DNA of 64,000 nt from contig NZ_JAQURE010000014.1 in NCBI RefSeq assembly GCF_028715765.1, positions 1 through 64,000 of the forward strand, written 5' to 3'. Both the position numbers and the translations under genes were made by a program. Each line of letters opens with the position of its first letter. Position 1 is the stretch's first letter. This DNA is from Rhodoferax sp. (GTDB taxonomy: Bacteria > Pseudomonadota > Gammaproteobacteria > Burkholderiales > Burkholderiaceae_C). The notes under the pieces were generated by a model. That model was given only the letters and a program-made list of their open reading frames with translations, ran no database searches and was not told the DNA's origin. Shown here one piece after another: positions 24,868-34,540 of this stretch.

Positions 24868-26697
24868 TTACTTGCCCTGGTCTTTTTTGACCGCATCCAT
24901 CAGGTCTTTCATCGGGTCTTCTTCAGTCTTGGCATCGGTAGGCGCTGGGTTGACGTCGGAAGGAGCCGCGCCATCGGCACCCGAGGCGGCGTCTGCAGGC
25001 GCGTCTGCAGGCGTGTCACCAGTCGACATTTGCATTTGTTCCATGATCTGATCTGCGCTGAGGGTTTCCACCTTCTCAATGCCCCCCGTCACCAGGTTCG
25101 GGAACACCATGACGGAGACCACCATGACCAGTTGAAGAATAATGAAAACAAATGCACCTTTGTAAATTTCAACGGTTTTTACTGCGGCAATGGTTTGACC
25201 CGTGACGCGGTCTTTGTAGTCAAACTTGGCCGCCACGCTGCGCAGGTAAAACAGGGCGAAACCAAATGGGGGAGTCAAAAACGAGGTTTGCAGGTTCAAA
25301 GCCACAATCACGCCAAACCAGATCATGGCTTGGTCTGGTGTCATGCCCGGAATGAGCCCAGGCAAGATTTTCTCGGCCACGGGTGCCAGCAGCGGCAGCA
25401 CAATGAATGCAATCTCGAAGAAGTCGATGAACATGCCCAAGATGAACACCAAAATGTTCACCACAATCAAAAAGCCCCAGCCGCCACCGGGCATGTCTTT
25501 GAACAGGTGTTCCACCCAAATATGGCCGTCTGCCGCGTTGAAGGTGAAGCTGAACACGGTGGAGCCAATCAAGATGAACAGCACAAAGCTGGCCAGCTTG
25601 GCGGTGTTTTCCAGCGCTTGTGTCAGGATGGACATCTTCAAGCGGCCCTTGCCTTTGGCCAAGATCAAGGCACCCAGCGCACCCATGGCGCCACCTTCAG
25701 TGGGTGTAGCCACGCCCAAAAAGATCGTACCCAGCACCAAAAAGATCAAAATCAGCGGCGGCATCAGCACAAACGTGACTTGCTCAGCCAGACGTGACAG
25801 CAGGCCCATGCGTGACACCCGGTTGATGATCGCCAAGACCAGCCCGGTCAAAGAGGCCAAGGTCAGCGACATGATCACAATTTCATCCCCAGGGGACTTG
25901 GTGGCGCGCTCCAGCCATTGCGTCATCAAACCGTCATGGACCTGTGCCCATGTGTAACCCACGCCAATGCACACCAGCAACAAAACAAGCAGAGACCGGT
26001 GGCCGGATTTGCCGTTGTCTTCTTTGTAAAGCAAGGCTTCGGGTGGTAATGCGGGAGCCCAGTCGGGCTTAAAAATAGCGACCAAAATCACAAATGACAG
26101 GTACAAGCCTACTGTCAGCAACCCGGGCACCAATGCGCCTGAATACATGTCACCTACCGAGCGGCCTAGCTGATCGGCTAGCACAATCAACACCAAAGAT
26201 GGCGGAATGGCTTGCGCCAGCGTGCCAGATGCGGTGATTGTGCCGGTGGCCAGTGAACGGTTGTAACCGTAGCGCAGCATCACAGGCAAAGAGATCAAAC
26301 CCATTGAGATCACCGCCGCAGCCACCACGCCAGTCGTCGCCGCCAGCAAGGCACCGACCAAAATCACTGCAATGGCCACACCACCGCGCACCGGCCCAAA
26401 CACTTGACCCACCGTTTCAAGCAGGTCTTCGGCCATGCCAGAGCGCTCCAAAATGATGCCCATGAAGGTGAAAAACGGAATGGCCAGCAAGGTGTCGTTT
26501 TGCATGATGCCAAAAATGCGCAGTGGCAAGGCCTGGAACATGGCCGCCGGAAAAATACCAGCCTCGATGCCGACAAAGCCCAGCCCCAACCCCGTGGCAG
26601 CCAAACCAAAAGCCACCGGAAAACCGGTCAGCAGCACCGTAAATAATGCGATGAACATCAAGGGCACAAATTGCTGTGCCAAGAAAGAAGTTTCCAT
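24868..26697 (-). CDS. TRAP transporter large permease (DctM/TakM type)
   Basis: A 609-residue membrane protein of the ion-coupled TRAP family with about 12-13 transmembrane helices. Typical pieces are VALLAATTGVVAAAVISMGL-like GALLAATTGVVAA, YGYNRSLATGTITASGTLAQAIPPS, GVATPTEGGAMGALGA and TPPFGFALFYLR. Compared with the usual 430 residues it has a long central insert and an acidic Ala/Asp/Pro-rich cytoplasmic tail of about 55 residues, as is common in 2-oxoacid/C4 members with large DctM. It follows the small subunit with no gap. Confidence 0.92.
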   Translation of the reverse strand: METSFLAQQFVPLMFIALFTVLLTGFPVAFGLAATGLGLGFVGIEAGIFPAAMFQALPLRIFGIMQNDTLLAIPFFTFMGIILERSGMAEDLLETVGQVFGPVRGGVAIAVILVGALLAATTGVVAAAVISMGLISLPVMLRYGYNRSLATGTITASGTLAQAIPPSLVLIVLADQLGRSVGDMYSGALVPGLLTVGLYLSFVILVAIFKPDWAPALPPEALLYKEDNGKSGHRSLLVLLLVCIGVGYTWAQVHDGLMTQWLERATKSPGDEIVIMSLTLASLTGLVLAIINRVSRMGLLSRLAEQVTFVLMPPLILIFLVLGTIFLGVATPTEGGAMGALGALILAKGKGRLKMSILTQALENTAKLASFVLFILIGSTVFSFTFNAADGHIWVEHLFKDMPGGGWGFLIVVNILVFILGMFIDFFEIAFIVLPLLAPVAEKILPGLIPGMTPDQAMIWFGVIVALNLQTSFLTPPFGFALFYLRSVAAKFDYKDRVTGQTIAAVKTVEIYKGAFVFIILQLVMVVSVMVFPNLVTGGIEKVETLSADQIMEQMQMSTGDTPADAPADAASGADGAAPSDVNPAPTDAKTEEDPMKDLMDAVKKDQGK

Positions 26698-27300
26698 TTA
26701 TTTGACTCCTGCGAGTTCTTGAGCCAGCTTGGCTTCAAGCGCCTCGGCTGCTTTCTGGTCATCAGACTTGGCATCTTCACCACTGAGCACGTCAGGCCCT
26801 GCGCCACGCAAGAACGCCACACGTTTGATCAGCTCTGACACCGATTGCATCAAAAGCAGTGCAAAACCGGTGGGAATGAGCAAATAAGCGGGCCAGCGAA
26901 TCAGGCCACCGGCGTTTTGAGACATTTCGCCACTTTGGTATGCCTGTAAAAAGAACGGCCAGCCCAGCGCAATACTGATGGAGCAAAACGGCACCAGCAC
27001 CCCCACGATACCCAAGATGTCAACCCAGTTACGCGCGTTAGCCGACATTTTGGTGGACAAAAAGTCAATGCGCACGTGCGAGTTGCGCAAAAAGCCGTAG
27101 CCTGCGCCCAACAAAAACACAGCGGCAAACAGATACCACTGAATCTCAAGCAGGCTGTTGGAGCCGATGTTGAAAATCTTGCGCACCAGCGCATTGCCTG
27201 CGCTGATCAAGGTGGTGGCCAAAATCAGCCACATGGTGAATTTGCCGATCCCGGTGCTGATTTTGTCAATCAGCCGGGACAGCGAGAGCAAAGGGGTCAT
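26698..27300 (-). CDS. TRAP transporter small permease (DctQ/TakQ type)
   Basis: About 200 residues with four predicted helices. SNSLLEIQWYLFAAVFLLGA and RNSHVRIDF are the DctQ hallmarks. The ATG at 27300 (MTPLLSLSRL) is favoured over an upstream alternative start at 27396 because GGAG stands 8 nt before it. The C-terminus carries a charged Glu/Ala-rich coiled-coil-like tail. The partner binding protein is on the opposite strand, facing this operon. Confidence 0.9.
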   Translation of the reverse strand: MTPLLSLSRLIDKISTGIGKFTMWLILATTLISAGNALVRKIFNIGSNSLLEIQWYLFAAVFLLGAGYGFLRNSHVRIDFLSTKMSANARNWVDILGIVGVLVPFCSISIALGWPFFLQAYQSGEMSQNAGGLIRWPAYLLIPTGFALLLMQSVSELIKRVAFLRGAGPDVLSGEDAKSDDQKAAEALEAKLAQELAGVK

Positions 27301-27477
27301 GGTGTCTCCGTCTTTAGATTTGAATGCCAGGCGACCCCGGTAAGGGTGCTTGACAGCCTTACGGCTTGCGCAGTTTAGCGGTTCGCCTTCAGTCAATACC
27401 TGAAGAATTTTAGGGTGAAGACTGAAATTATTTTGCGTCCACGTCTATGGATCACGGTAAAAGCATGCCTTGGGGTT

Positions 27478-28587
27478 TCAGCTGGTTTTAGGCTGCGCAA
27501 AGCTCCACCACGGCAATACTTTGCGCATGGCCAGCACCTCGCCGCTTTGCCGGCTGGTGTAGCCGGGAATGGCGGCTACCGTGGCTTGCCATTGTGGGGT
27601 GTGCAGCAAGGCCAAAAGCTGCTTCACACCCGGTTGATCCAGCGCTGATTTCAGGCACACCAGGTGAAAGCGCTCCTGCGCCAGCGGCACAAAACCCAGC
27701 CCCGCTTGAGCCGCCGCTGCCGCAATGCCCAAACCAGCGTCGCACTGATGGGAGGCCACGGCCTGCGCCACGGCGGCGTGTGAAGGCTCGGTGTGGTCGT
27801 AACCAAGAATGTTGCCAGAGCCCAGCCCAGCCAAGTCCAGCAGTTCATCCAGCACCACCCGTGTGCCAGAGCCCAAAGATCGGTTGGCGAAACGCGCCTG
27901 TTTGACTGCTACATCGGCCAAGCTGTGCAAGGCCAGCGGGTTACCCGGCGCCACCATCAGCCCCTGTATGCGTTGGGCAAAGCCGATGATTTTGTGCAAG
28001 CCGGGTTGCAACAGCGGTTTGTAGGTGCGCTCGCTGCGGGATTTGCGGCTACTGGGCTCCAGGGTGTGAAAACCAGCCAGCACACAGCGGCCTTCGTTCA
28101 GGGCGCGAATGGCGTCCACGCTGCCTGTAAAGCGCACGTCCAGATGCAAGCGGTGATCTTCATCAGCCTGGCCAAGCGCTGCTTCGCGCAGGGCTGAAAT
28201 GGCCTCGTCGTGGCTGGCGTAGAGGGTGAGCACATGCACCTGGTCGTCAAAAGCGAGCGCAAAACTGCGCTCCAGCTCAGCCCGCAAGGCCTCAATTTGC
28301 GGCGCCAGCCTTGCCTGCGCTTGGCGCTCGGCCCACATCAATTTGGTACCAAAGTCGGTCAGGCGGGCTGACTGGCCTTTTTCCCACACCAGCAGCTCGT
28401 TGCCCAGCTCGCCCTCCCAGCGCTTGAGTTCGCCCCAGACATGTCGGTAGCTCAGACCCAAGGCGCGCGCACCGCCTGAGATGGAACCCTGGCTGCTGAC
28501 GGCTTGCAGCAAATCAATCAAAGGGTTGCGCACCGAGGCCGGGCTGGCATCGCGCGAGAGGGTGTAGTGGAGTTGAAGCCTATGCAC
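27478..28587 (-). CDS. ModE-like HTH regulator with PBP-like ligand domain
   Basis: A 369-residue protein. The N-terminal winged helix (about residues 20-85: SSQGSISGGARALGLSYRHVWGELKRWE) resembles ModE/LysR HTH. The remaining part is a periplasmic-binding-protein-like domain (ASHDEAI, RSLGSGTRVVLDELL, DAGLGIAAAAAQAGLGFVPL) as found in molybdate/tungstate-responsive regulators. GTG 28587 is the only reasonable start. It is divergent from tupBCA with about 90-215 bp between, so it most likely controls that operon in response to tungstate or molybdate (inference). Confidence 0.8.
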   Translation of the reverse strand: MHRLQLHYTLSRDASPASVRNPLIDLLQAVSSQGSISGGARALGLSYRHVWGELKRWEGELGNELLVWEKGQSARLTDFGTKLMWAERQAQARLAPQIEALRAELERSFALAFDDQVHVLTLYASHDEAISALREAALGQADEDHRLHLDVRFTGSVDAIRALNEGRCVLAGFHTLEPSSRKSRSERTYKPLLQPGLHKIIGFAQRIQGLMVAPGNPLALHSLADVAVKQARFANRSLGSGTRVVLDELLDLAGLGSGNILGYDHTEPSHAAVAQAVASHQCDAGLGIAAAAAQAGLGFVPLAQERFHLVCLKSALDQPGVKQLLALLHTPQWQATVAAIPGYTSRQSGEVLAMRKVLPWWSFAQPKTS

Positions 28588-28643
28588 AGCAGTTCATATG
28601 GTCAGGAATTAAAGCAGTCACTACGATACCGCAAATGTAAAAA

Positions 28644-28656
28644 CGCCTTGTTGGCG
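28644..28656. promoter_or_regulatory. Inverted repeat, candidate operator
   Basis: CGCC-TTGTT-GGCG in the divergent space between the regulator and tupB. Placement suits an operator, but the repeat is short and might be chance. Confidence 0.3.
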
Positions 28657-28802
28657 ATTGACCTGCCTTAATTTTCTTGATTTCCGTTGGATTGACTGAC
28701 GCTGAACCGCTGTGTTTCACCACCATTGACTGCTGTACTGAATTCACTGCCTTGACTTCATTTTCTGAAAGCGCCACAACGGCGTTGTCTCTTATTTTGA
28801 AC

Positions 28803-29486
28803 ATGGACGCTGGCTTGCTCACCATTGTGGGGCGCTCGCTGGCGGTGAGCGCCACCGCTTGTTCAATAGCCTGTGGCTTGGGGCTGGTGCTGGGGGCCTG
28901 GCTGGGCGTGGCTCGGTTTGCCGGGCGTGGCGCGGTGCTGACGCTGCTCAACACCTTGTTGGCGGTGCCTTCGGTGGTGGTGGGTTTGGTGATTTATTTG
29001 TTGCTTTCTCGCTCTGGGCCGTTGGGGCATTGGGGCTGGTTGTTCAGCTTCAAGGCCATGGTGCTGGCGCAAGCAGTGTTGGTGTTGCCAGTGGTCACAG
29101 CGCTCACACGCCAAGCTGTGCAAGACGCTGAAAGCTTGCACGGCGAGCAGTTGCAGTCGCTCGGTGCCACGCCGTTGATGCGCAGCTTGCTGCTGGCTTG
29201 GGACGAGCGCTATGCCTTGCTCACGGTGCTGATTGCATCCTTTGGCCGCGCCGTGTCTGAAGTGGGGGCGGTGATGATTGTGGGCGGCAACATTGACGGC
29301 TTCACCCGCGTCATGACGACGGCCATCGCGTTGGAAACCAGCAAGGGCGACTTGCCGCTGGCGCTCGGCTTGGGGCTGATTTTGCTGAGTGTGGTGCTGC
29401 TGCTGAATGTGGCGATTGCGCTGCTCAAGCACTGGCGCGAACAGCATGAAGCCGCCTCTGAAACTGTACCGGTGATGGCGCTGTGA
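28803..29486 (+). CDS. tupB: Tungstate ABC transporter permease (TupB)
   Basis: About 227 residues in the reading from ATG 28803, with five to six membrane helices. TIVGRSLAVSATA at the N-terminus, AVPSVVVGLVIYLLLSRSGPLG, VLPVVTALTRQAVQDA and the EAA-like SEVGAVMIVGGNI are TupB features. No Shine-Dalgarno precedes 28803. The in-frame upstream stretch (ALSLILNMDAGLL) resembles the N-terminus of relatives, so an earlier TTG at 28752 or 28677 may be the real start. The stop overlaps the tupC GTG. Confidence 0.85.
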   Translation: MDAGLLTIVGRSLAVSATACSIACGLGLVLGAWLGVARFAGRGAVLTLLNTLLAVPSVVVGLVIYLLLSRSGPLGHWGWLFSFKAMVLAQAVLVLPVVTALTRQAVQDAESLHGEQLQSLGATPLMRSLLLAWDERYALLTVLIASFGRAVSEVGAVMIVGGNIDGFTRVMTTAIALETSKGDLPLALGLGLILLSVVLLLNVAIALLKHWREQHEAASETVPVMAL

Positions 29487-30307
29487 CCGCACCGACTTTT
29501 CGCTCAGCGGGCTGGGTTGCCACGGGGTCTGATCAACCTTGCCAAGGCAGCGCCAGTTCCACGCGCTTTTGCATGAGCAACGCCCCTGCCGCCAAGGTCT
29601 TTGACTTGCGCGGTGTCGGCGTGCGATTTGGGTCAGTGCTGCGCGGTGTGTGTGCGCTTTCCGACGTGACTTTGCAGGTGCATCCTGGTGAGCGGGTGGC
29701 GCTGGTGGGCGCCAATGGCTGCGGCAAAAGCACGCTGCTGCGCCTGCTGCACGGTCTGATGGCGCCCACCAGCGGCCAACTGCTTTGCACGCCTGAGGTG
29801 CGCCAGGCCATGCTGTTTCAAAAACCGCATCTGATGCGCATGTCGGTGCAAACCAACATTGCGTTGGGGCTGTGGCTGCGCGGCACGCCTTGGCGCCAGG
29901 CCAAAGCGGAGGCGGTGGTGGCGCTGGCTCGGGTGGGCATGCAGGCGCAGGCACTGCGCAACGCACGCCAACTCTCAGGTGGCCAGCAGCAGCGTGTGGC
30001 CATGGCGCGTGCCTGGGCCTTGCAGCCGCAGGTGTTGCTGCTGGACGAGCCCACCGCCAGCCTGGACCCCCATGCCAAGCGCGAGGTCGAGGCCTTGATC
30101 GAAGAATTTGCCTGCGGCCCCGCTGCCATGACGCTGGTGTTTGCCAGCCACAACCTCGGTCAGGTCAAGCGCTTGGCCAGCCGGGTGATTTACCTGGAGC
30201 AGGGGCGGGTGTTGGCTGATCTGCCAGTGGAAGATTTTTTTAGCGGGCCGTTGCTGCAACAGCAGTACCCGGCGGCCCATTTTTTTGTCAAAGGAGAACT
30301 TGTATGA
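29483..30307 (+). CDS. tupC: Tungstate ABC transporter ATPase (TupC)
   Basis: A 274-residue ATPase. Walker A is GANGCGKST, the Q-loop is [15 protein letters not shown], the signature is LSGGQQQR, Walker B is LLLDEP, and the H-loop is [12 protein letters not shown]. The GTG at 29483 overlaps the tupB stop (GTGA); an ATG at 29573 (MSNAPAAK) would remove 30 poorly conserved residues and is a real alternative. It is coupled to tupA through an ATGA overlap. Confidence 0.9.
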   Translation: MTAPTFRSAGWVATGSDQPCQGSASSTRFCMSNAPAAKVFDLRGVGVRFGSVLRGVCALSDVTLQVHPGERVALVGANGCGKSTLLRLLHGLMAPTSGQLLCTPEVRQAMLFQKPHLMRMSVQTNIALGLWLRGTPWRQAKAEAVVALARVGMQAQALRNARQLSGGQQQRVAMARAWALQPQVLLLDEPTASLDPHAKREVEALIEEFACGPAAMTLVFASHNLGQVKRLASRVIYLEQGRVLADLPVEDFFSGPLLQQQYPAAHFFVKGELV

Positions 30308-31152
30308 AATCCGTCAAATCTTTTAAGCTTTTTAGGCCTCTAGCGCTTATGAAATATGCTCAAGCAGCTACTATTTCAGTAGTCATGCTGGGCGTGGGTG
30401 TAGCGGCTCAAGCGCAAAACATCGTGGTGGCTTCGACCACCTCTACCGAGCAGTCTGGCTTGTTTTCGGTGCTGCTGCCCGAATTCAAAAAAGCCAGCGG
30501 CTTGGATGTGAAAGTGGTCGCCTTGGGCACCGGCCAGGCCATTGACATGGGTCGCCGCGGCGATGCGGATGTGCTGTTTGTGCACGACAAGGTGGCCGAA
30601 GAAAAAGTGGTGGCCGAGGGCTTTGCCGTCAAACGTCTGGAGGTCATGTACAACGACTTCGTGGTGGTAGGCCCCGCCGCTGACCCGGTGCATGTCAAAG
30701 GCCAGGATGTGGTTGATGCCTTGAAAAAAATCTCGGCTGCCAACGGCCCATTCATCTCTCGCGGTGACAAAAGCGGCACCCATGCTGCCGAGTTGCGCTT
30801 TTGGAAAATAGCTGATCTGGCTGACAAACAGGGCAGCGGCTACAAGTCTTGCGGCTGCGGCATGGGGCCGGCGCTGAACATGGCCTCCAGCAGCAATGCC
30901 TACGTGCTGACCGACCGTGGCACATGGCTCAATTTCAAGAACCGTGGCGAGCTGAAAGTGCTGGTGGAGGGCGACAAGCGCTTGTTCAATCAATACGGTG
31001 TGATGCTGGTCAACCCCGCCAAACACCCGCATGTGAAAGCGGTTGATGGCCAGAAATTCATCGACTGGGTCACCGGCAGCGCAGGCCAGGCGGTAATTGC
31101 CAGCTACAAAATTGGTGGTGAACAGCTGTTTTTCCCGAACGCTGTGAAGTGA
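30304..31152 (+). CDS. tupA: Tungstate-binding periplasmic protein (TupA)
   Basis: A 282-residue solute-binding protein. The oxyanion motif STTSTEQSG near residue 42, GTGQAIDMGRRGDADVLFVHD and ISRGDKSGTHAAEL are TupA signatures. AAGGAG precedes the ATG, which overlaps the tupC stop (ATGA). Residues about 9-28 of the signal peptide are encoded by a copy of the interspersed repeat, which lengthens the n-region (extra Arg/Lys and a second Met). Cleavage is expected after AQA. Confidence 0.93.
   Translation: MKSVKSFKLFRPLALMKYAQAATISVVMLGVGVAAQAQNIVVASTTSTEQSGLFSVLLPEFKKASGLDVKVVALGTGQAIDMGRRGDADVLFVHDKVAEEKVVAEGFAVKRLEVMYNDFVVVGPAADPVHVKGQDVVDALKKISAANGPFISRGDKSGTHAAELRFWKIADLADKQGSGYKSCGCGMGPALNMASSSNAYVLTDRGTWLNFKNRGELKVLVEGDKRLFNQYGVMLVNPAKHPHVKAVDGQKFIDWVTGSAGQAVIASYKIGGEQLFFPNAVK
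30335..30376 (+). repeat. Repeat copy 7, encoding part of the TupA signal peptide
   Basis: GGCCTCTAGCGCTTATGAAATATGCTCAAGCAGCTACTATTT, a near-consensus copy lying inside the tupA coding region in the sense orientation. It contains an in-frame ATG (30350), which could serve as an internal start preceding a shorter, still functional signal peptide. Confidence 0.75.
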
Positions 31153-31164
31153 GTTGAACGGCGC

Positions 31165-31818
31165 TCAGGGTGCCAAACGCTCTCTTAACCAGAGCTGCTC
31201 AGGCACATCTGGCGGGCTCTGCAGGCTGTAGCGCAGCCTGTCGTGCAAACGGCTTTTGCGACCTTGCCAAAATTCCCAATGGTCGGGTTTCAGGCGGTAA
31301 CCGCCCCAGTGCGGTGGGCGTGGTGGGTTCAGTAAAAATTTTGCGCCGTATTTGGCGGCGTTGGCCACCAGCACCCCGCGGCCTGAGATGACTTGGCTTT
31401 GCGGGCTGGCCCAGGCGCCAATGCGGCTGTCGAGTGGGCGGCTGTGAAAGTAGGCGTCGCTCTCGGCGTCGCTGACCTTTTCTACCACGCCCTCAATGCG
31501 CACCACGCGTTCGAGCTCGACCCAGTGGAACTGCAAAGCAGCATAGGGGTTGCCCGCCAGCGCTTGCCCTTTGCGGCTTTGGTAATTGGTGTACCAAACA
31601 ATGCCTTGCGCATCAAACCCCTTGATCAACACCACCCGGGTGCTGGGGCGCAGGTCGCTGCCCACGGTGGCCAGCGTCATGGCATTGGGCTCGGGCACTT
31701 GCGCGGCCATGGCTTCAGACAGCCACTGCTCAAATTGCTGCATGGGGTTGGCGTGCGAGGCGTCTTCATTGAGCTCGGCACGCTCGTAACTTTTGCGAAG
31801 GTCGGCGATGTGTTGCAT
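31165..31818 (-). CDS. pdxH: Pyridoxamine 5'-phosphate oxidase
   Basis: About 217 residues; FMN-dependent oxidation of PNP/PMP to pyridoxal phosphate. Evidence is [56 protein letters not shown] and the terminal RLAP. ATG 31818 ([11 protein letters not shown]) aligns with the family start; a GTG at 31872 would add 18 unconserved residues. It ends 13 bp from the convergent tupA stop and is divergent from edd. Confidence 0.95.
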   Translation of the reverse strand: MQHIADLRKSYERAELNEDASHANPMQQFEQWLSEAMAAQVPEPNAMTLATVGSDLRPSTRVVLIKGFDAQGIVWYTNYQSRKGQALAGNPYAALQFHWVELERVVRIEGVVEKVSDAESDAYFHSRPLDSRIGAWASPQSQVISGRGVLVANAAKYGAKFLLNPPRPPHWGGYRLKPDHWEFWQGRKSRLHDRLRYSLQSPPDVPEQLWLRERLAP

Positions 31819-31874
31819 GTAATCAGTATAGAGGCGCACCCTCTGCGCTTGGGTCTTTGAAGCAGGTTTCACGA

Positions 31875-31953
31875 TTGGTAACCCATTGGTAACGCCAGCC
31901 CTGGCAAACGGCGCTAAACCCGGTTACCATTGTTTCTGTAATTTAGTTACCAA
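31875..31953. promoter_or_regulatory. Cluster of four GTTACCA/TGGTAAC motifs upstream of edd
   Basis: TTGGTAAC at 31875-31882 and 31886-31893 (11 bp apart) and GTTACCA(A) in the opposite sense at 31923 and 31946 (23 bp apart). The spacings are close to one and two helical turns. The half-site resembles the gluconate-regulator GntR (LacI family) operator core TTACC/GGTAA. The last copy ends 6 bp before the edd ATG, so repression of edd-eda is likely (inference). Confidence 0.5.
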
Positions 31954-31959
31954 CTCAAG

Positions 31960-33831
31960 ATGCCAAACATGAAACTCAACCCCATCGTGGTGCAAGTCAC
32001 CGAGCGCATTCGCCAACGCAGCCAGCCCACCCGCAGCACCTACCTGGCGCAAGTGCACGCCGCGCTGCAGCGCCCACCCGGCGCCCAACGGCTGGGTTGT
32101 GCCAATGTGGCGCATGCCTTTGCCGCCTTGCCAGCCCATGACAAACTGCGGGTGGTGGCCGAGAAAGCGCCCAACATTGGCATCGTCACCGCGTTCAACG
32201 ACATGCTCTCGGCGCACGCGCCGTTTCAGCATTACCCTGACCTGATCAAAGCCGAGGCACGCCGCTTGGGCGCTACCGTGCAAGTGGCCGGTGGCGTGCC
32301 CGCCATGTGCGACGGCGTGACGCAGGGCACGCCGGGCATGGAGTTGAGCCTGTTTTCGCGCGACGTGATCGCCATGGCCACCGCAGTGGCCTTGAGCCAC
32401 GATGTGTTTGCCGGTGCGCTGATGCTGGGGGTGTGCGACAAAATTGTGCCAGGGCTGCTGATAGGCGCATTGCAATTTGGTCATTTGCCCACCGTGTTTG
32501 TGCCGGCGGGCCCCATGACCTCCGGCTTGTCCAACGGCGAAAAATCCAAAGTGCGCGAGCAAGCCGCCCAGGGTTTGGTGGGTCGGCCAGAGCTGTTGGC
32601 CGCAGAGTCGCAGGCCTACCACAGCGCCGGGACTTGCACTTTTTATGGCACGGCCAACAGCAACCAAATGCTGCTGGAGGCCATGGGCTTGCACGTGCCG
32701 GGCAGCGCGTTCATCAACCCGGGTGCCGCTGTACGCGACGAACTCACGCGCGAAGCCTTGCGCACCGTGCTGGGTCGTGCGGACTTCAAATGCCCCCCTA
32801 TTGGCTTGCTGGTGGATGAGCGCTGCATCGTCAACGCCATGGTGGCGCTGCTGGCCACCGGTGGCTCCACCAACCACCTGATCCACTGGGTGGCGGTGGC
32901 GCGTGCCGCTGGCATGGTGATTGACTGGGACGATTTCTCGCAGCTGTCAGACGTAGTGCCGCTGCTGACCCGCGTGTACCCCAACGGCAGTGCCGATGTG
33001 AACCAGTTCCAAGCCGCAGGCGGGCCGGGCTTTGTGATCCGCGAATTGCTGGACGCTGGCTTCATGCACCCCGATGTGTTGACTGTGCGCGCCGGGGGCT
33101 TGCGTGAATACACCGCGGTGCCGCAGGTGCAAACACGCCCCAGTGTGGCCACAGTTACGCTTGATGAGGCATTAAAAATGCCTCCAGCGCTTGTATGGCA
33201 AGCGGTAGGTGCTAGCAAAGATGAAGCAGTGGTGCGTCCGGCCAGTGCGCCGTTCAGCACCAGTGGCGGGCTGAAATTGCTGACTGGCAACCTGGGGCGC
33301 AGTGTCATCAAAATCTCGGCCGTGCCAGACAACCGCCATGTCATTGAAGCACCGTGCCGGGTGTTTGACTCGCAAGAGGCTTTGCACACCGCCTTTGCCG
33401 CAGACGAACTCAACCGTGACCTGATCTGTGTGGTGCGCTGGCAGGGGCCACAAGCCAATGGCATGCCCGAGTTGCACAAGCTCACGCCGCCGCTGGCTGT
33501 GCTGCAAGGCAAGGGCTACCGGGTGGCGCTGGTGACCGACGGCCGCATGAGCGGTGCGTCTGGCAAAGTGCCCGCCGCCATTCATGTTTCGCCCGAGGCT
33601 GCAGACGGTGGCCCACTGGCCAAGCTGCGCGACGGTGATGTGATTCGTCTAGATGCCCCCGCAGGCACGCTGCAGGTGCTGGTGCCGGCTGACGAGTGGC
33701 AAGCCAGAGCCGTTTTGCCGATGCCCGACGCACTGCGTGTGGCCAATGGCGCAGGCACTGGGCGCGAGCTGTTTGCCAATCTGCGCCGCAATGCCTTGAG
33801 CGCCGAGCAAGGCGCGTGCAGCTGGCTTTAA
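31960..33831 (+). CDS. edd: 6-Phosphogluconate dehydratase
   Basis: A 623-residue IlvD/Edd-family iron-sulfur dehydratase converting 6-phosphogluconate to KDPG. Cluster cysteines are seen in [19 protein letters not shown] and [14 protein letters not shown]. The C-terminal region has [20 protein letters not shown] sense-strand repeat copy at 33179-33219 codes for [13 protein letters not shown] in a poorly conserved connecting region. With eda it forms the Entner-Doudoroff pair. Confidence 0.96.
   Translation: MPNMKLNPIVVQVTERIRQRSQPTRSTYLAQVHAALQRPPGAQRLGCANVAHAFAALPAHDKLRVVAEKAPNIGIVTAFNDMLSAHAPFQHYPDLIKAEARRLGATVQVAGGVPAMCDGVTQGTPGMELSLFSRDVIAMATAVALSHDVFAGALMLGVCDKIVPGLLIGALQFGHLPTVFVPAGPMTSGLSNGEKSKVREQAAQGLVGRPELLAAESQAYHSAGTCTFYGTANSNQMLLEAMGLHVPGSAFINPGAAVRDELTREALRTVLGRADFKCPPIGLLVDERCIVNAMVALLATGGSTNHLIHWVAVARAAGMVIDWDDFSQLSDVVPLLTRVYPNGSADVNQFQAAGGPGFVIRELLDAGFMHPDVLTVRAGGLREYTAVPQVQTRPSVATVTLDEALKMPPALVWQAVGASKDEAVVRPASAPFSTSGGLKLLTGNLGRSVIKISAVPDNRHVIEAPCRVFDSQEALHTAFAADELNRDLICVVRWQGPQANGMPELHKLTPPLAVLQGKGYRVALVTDGRMSGASGKVPAAIHVSPEAADGGPLAKLRDGDVIRLDAPAGTLQVLVPADEWQARAVLPMPDALRVANGAGTGRELFANLRRNALSAEQGACSWL
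33179..33219 (+). repeat. Repeat copy 8, inside edd (sense)
   Basis: GCCTCCAGCGCTTGTATGGCAAGCGGTAGGTGCTAGCAAA, a diverged copy retaining CCTC-AGCGCTT-TATGG-AAGCG and the GCTA end. It is in frame within edd. Confidence 0.55.
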
Positions 33832-33889
33832 CCCACGGACATTTCGCCTTGCGATTCGTATCCGTCTCTAACCCCTGAATGGAAAAAAC

Positions 33890-34540
33890 ATGACCCAATC
33901 CACTCCCTTAACAGCCTTGCAAGTGATGCAAGATGCTCCGGTCATTCCGGTGATTGTGCTCAGCGACGTGGCACACGCTGTGGCGATGGCGCGTGCGCTG
34001 TTGGCTGGCGGCATTCGCATGCTGGAGGTGACGCTGCGCACCCCGCAAGCCTTGGCCTGCATTGAAGCCATTGCGCGTGAAGTGCCCGAAGCGGTGGTGG
34101 GGGCGGGCACCGTGCGCTCCCGGGCAGACGCGCAAGCCGCTGCCAACGCTGGCGCACGTTTTGCGGTCAGCCCAGGCTACACCCACGCGGTGGGGCAGGC
34201 CTGCCGCGATGTTGGGCTGGCGCTTTTGCCAGGGGTGGCCAGCGGTGGCGAAATCATGGCAGCGTGTGAAGACGGGTTCACCGAGCTGAAGTTTTTTCCG
34301 GCGGTACAAGCTGGCGGTGTGGCCATGCTCAAGGCCTGGGCTGGACCGTTTTTTGATGTGAAGTTTTGCCCCACCGGCGGCATCACCCTGCAAAACGCGC
34401 CCGATTTTCTGGTTTTGAAAAATGTGGTGTGCGTGGGTGGCAGTTGGCTGGTGCCGGCTGGCACCGCAGAGCAGGGTGACTGGGGCCGCGTAACACGCTT
34501 GGCCAGCGAGACCATCAATTTAAGGCATTTAGGCCTCTAG
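33890..34540 (+). CDS. eda: KDPG aldolase (2-dehydro-3-deoxyphosphogluconate aldolase)
   Basis: A 216-residue class I aldolase cleaving KDPG to pyruvate and glyceraldehyde 3-phosphate. The catalytic glutamate is in LEVTLRT, the Schiff-base lysine in TELKFFPA, and phosphate binding in CPTGGI. It follows edd by 58 bp. The last three residues and the TAG stop are supplied by an interspersed repeat, so the native C-terminus has probably been altered. Confidence 0.95.
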   Translation: MTQSTPLTALQVMQDAPVIPVIVLSDVAHAVAMARALLAGGIRMLEVTLRTPQALACIEAIAREVPEAVVGAGTVRSRADAQAAANAGARFAVSPGYTHAVGQACRDVGLALLPGVASGGEIMAACEDGFTELKFFPAVQAGGVAMLKAWAGPFFDVKFCPTGGITLQNAPDFLVLKNVVCVGGSWLVPAGTAEQGDWGRVTRLASETINLRHLGL

